Source: SZUA-229 sp041589175 (GTDB taxonomy: Bacteria; Pseudomonadota; Gammaproteobacteria; SZUA-229). Taken from it: a stretch of 31,845 nt of DNA. Position numbers and translations under genes: made by a program. Location of the stretch: NCBI GenBank assembly GCA_041589175.1, contig JBFHWF010000021.1, forward strand, positions 1-31,845, in the 5' to 3' direction. Shown here in pieces: positions 31,180 through 31,845 of this stretch. Below the pieces are notes generated by a model. It ran no database searches. It had not been told where the DNA came from and saw only the letters and a program-made list of their open reading frames with translations. Positions within the stretch are counted from its first letter, which is position 1. Every line of letters starts with the position of its first letter.

Positions 31180-31628
31180 AACGCCTAATTCTGCTTTTAC
31201 TACTGGCCTTTTGTCAGCCTCTGTTTGCCGTGAATACCGGCGAGATGATTATGGTACGCTCAACGGAATCCTTTCCTGAGGCCATGTCGCTGTTACAGGA
31301 CGCGATTCGAAAACAGGGTTATGAACTCAGCCGCGTTCAGCGTGTCGACATTGGCCTTACCGCAAAGGGTTATAAAACTGATAAATACCGTATTGTGTTC
31401 CTCGGTAAGGGCGATCAGATTCAGCAGCTCTCTTTGGACTATCCTCAGCTCATACCCTATTTACCGCTTAAAATCGCTATCTTCGCCGAATCGGATCACA
31501 CCTTACTGGTAACATCGAGCCCCTCGGTTTACCGCGATATGTTTAATATCCCTGAACTGGTACCCGTATTTAATCAGTGGACCGAAGACCTGGTCAGTAT
31601 ATTAAATGCTGTGCAAAAGGCGAATTGA
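31176..31628 (+). CDS. Exported DUF302 family protein
   Basis: This is a 150-residue periplasmic protein made of a signal peptide (KRLILLLLLAFCQPLFA, cleavage before VNTGE) and one DUF302 domain. The domain shows EAMSLLQDAIRKQGYELSRVQ and the strand LPLKIAIFAESDHTLLVTSSP. It resembles the C-terminal domain of the upstream cytochrome (compare FLPCRITVTETDDGVQMMS). The start is a GTG that overlaps the cytochrome stop (GTGA), with GGAGG ten bases upstream, so the two are translationally coupled. It has no heme motif. DUF302 proteins have no settled function; a dimeric ligand- or cofactor-binding role in redox metabolism is only a suggestion. Confidence 0.88.
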   Translation: MKRLILLLLLAFCQPLFAVNTGEMIMVRSTESFPEAMSLLQDAIRKQGYELSRVQRVDIGLTAKGYKTDKYRIVFLGKGDQIQQLSLDYPQLIPYLPLKIAIFAESDHTLLVTSSPSVYRDMFNIPELVPVFNQWTEDLVSILNAVQKAN

Positions 31629-31672
31629 CAGCTATTATTCTGAAGAGTACCTGTATAACAACACTACATAAC

Positions 31673-31845
31673 ATGTCAGTCGAAAACAGAAAGCACCTGC
31701 GTATTGGACTTATCGTCGATATCGAACTTACCCTTCAGGGTAACGACCCTGTTACCGTTCGCACTCGCAATATAAGCGATGGCGGCCTTTTTCTCATACT
31801 TGATGAGGTTGACCTGCCTGACATAGGCTCTGAAGTTCAGGTTCG
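31673..31845 (+). CDS. PilZ domain protein (5' part, continues past window)
   Basis: The 57 visible residues start at ATG 31673 (MSVENRKHLRIGL) and contain the cyclic-di-GMP-binding PilZ signature: an N-terminal RKHLR (RxxxR-type) and TRNISDGGLFL, the (D/N)xSxxG motif. The frame is open to the end of the window. Binding of cyclic di-GMP is expected from these residues. It is 44 bp after the DUF302 gene on the same strand, but there is no clear functional link. Confidence 0.88.
   Translation, partial: MSVENRKHLRIGLIVDIELTLQGNDPVTVRTRNISDGGLFLILDEVDLPDIGSEVQV

Noticed and set aside
1..31845. The dispersed glycosyltransferase, HD-GYP, degenerate GGDEF and PilZ genes as one cyclic-di-GMP operon or island.
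   Set aside because: They are separated by unrelated housekeeping genes and lie on both strands. A shared second messenger is likely, but the window gives no evidence of a single system.

Overview
The window looks like chromosomal DNA of a gammaproteobacterium of moderate GC content. The evidence is a set of housekeeping proteins typical of that class: YheS, Tex, BipA/TypA, UbiK, ComM, a monomeric isocitrate dehydrogenase, full-length HrpA with its C-terminal extension, and a TorF-type porin next to glnK-amtB. Nothing identifies the genus. There is no transposase, integrase, plasmid gene or CRISPR array. Gene density is high, and almost all genes carry intact family signatures.

Layout. Positions 1-11778 are all on the minus strand: a processive family-2 glycosyltransferase cut by the window edge, a YdcH/DUF465 coiled coil, msrB, a rhodanese coupled to an HD-GYP protein, yheS, tex, a REC-degenerate-GGDEF regulator and bipA. 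From 11916 to 17578 the genes are on the plus strand: a group II truncated globin, a tiny FHA protein, an HDOD protein, and two tandem DUF1631 proteins, one full-length and one matching only the C-terminal half. A minus-strand block (17589-20542) holds a DUF4124 protein and the nitrogen module amtB, glnK and a TorF-type porin. Plus-strand ubiK and comM follow, converging on minus-strand icd. A plus-strand tRNA locus (24958-25362) contains an intact tRNA-Arg(CCG) preceded by a broken tRNA-Arg-like copy and a run of hairpins. A secreted protein of unknown function (minus) and hrpA (plus) are divergent. The window ends with a diheme cytochrome c fused to DUF302, an overlapping exported DUF302 protein, and the start of a PilZ protein.

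How the genes relate. The clearest regulatory logic is in the nitrogen module. A near-consensus sigma-54 promoter precedes the porin gene, and three NtrC-like sites lie 80-150 bp further upstream. A strong terminator separates the porin from glnK. Several genes point to cyclic-di-GMP and surface-lifestyle control: the glycosyltransferase, the HD-GYP protein, a GGDEF domain that has lost its catalytic motif but kept its RxxD I-site, and the PilZ protein. They are dispersed rather than one operon.

The most interesting items are the tandem DUF1631 half-paralogue, the broken tRNA with its hairpin array, the sigma-54/NtrC region, the cytochrome-DUF302 fusion, and the inverted repeat upstream of DUF1631. 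I do not see a convincing new defence or mobile system.
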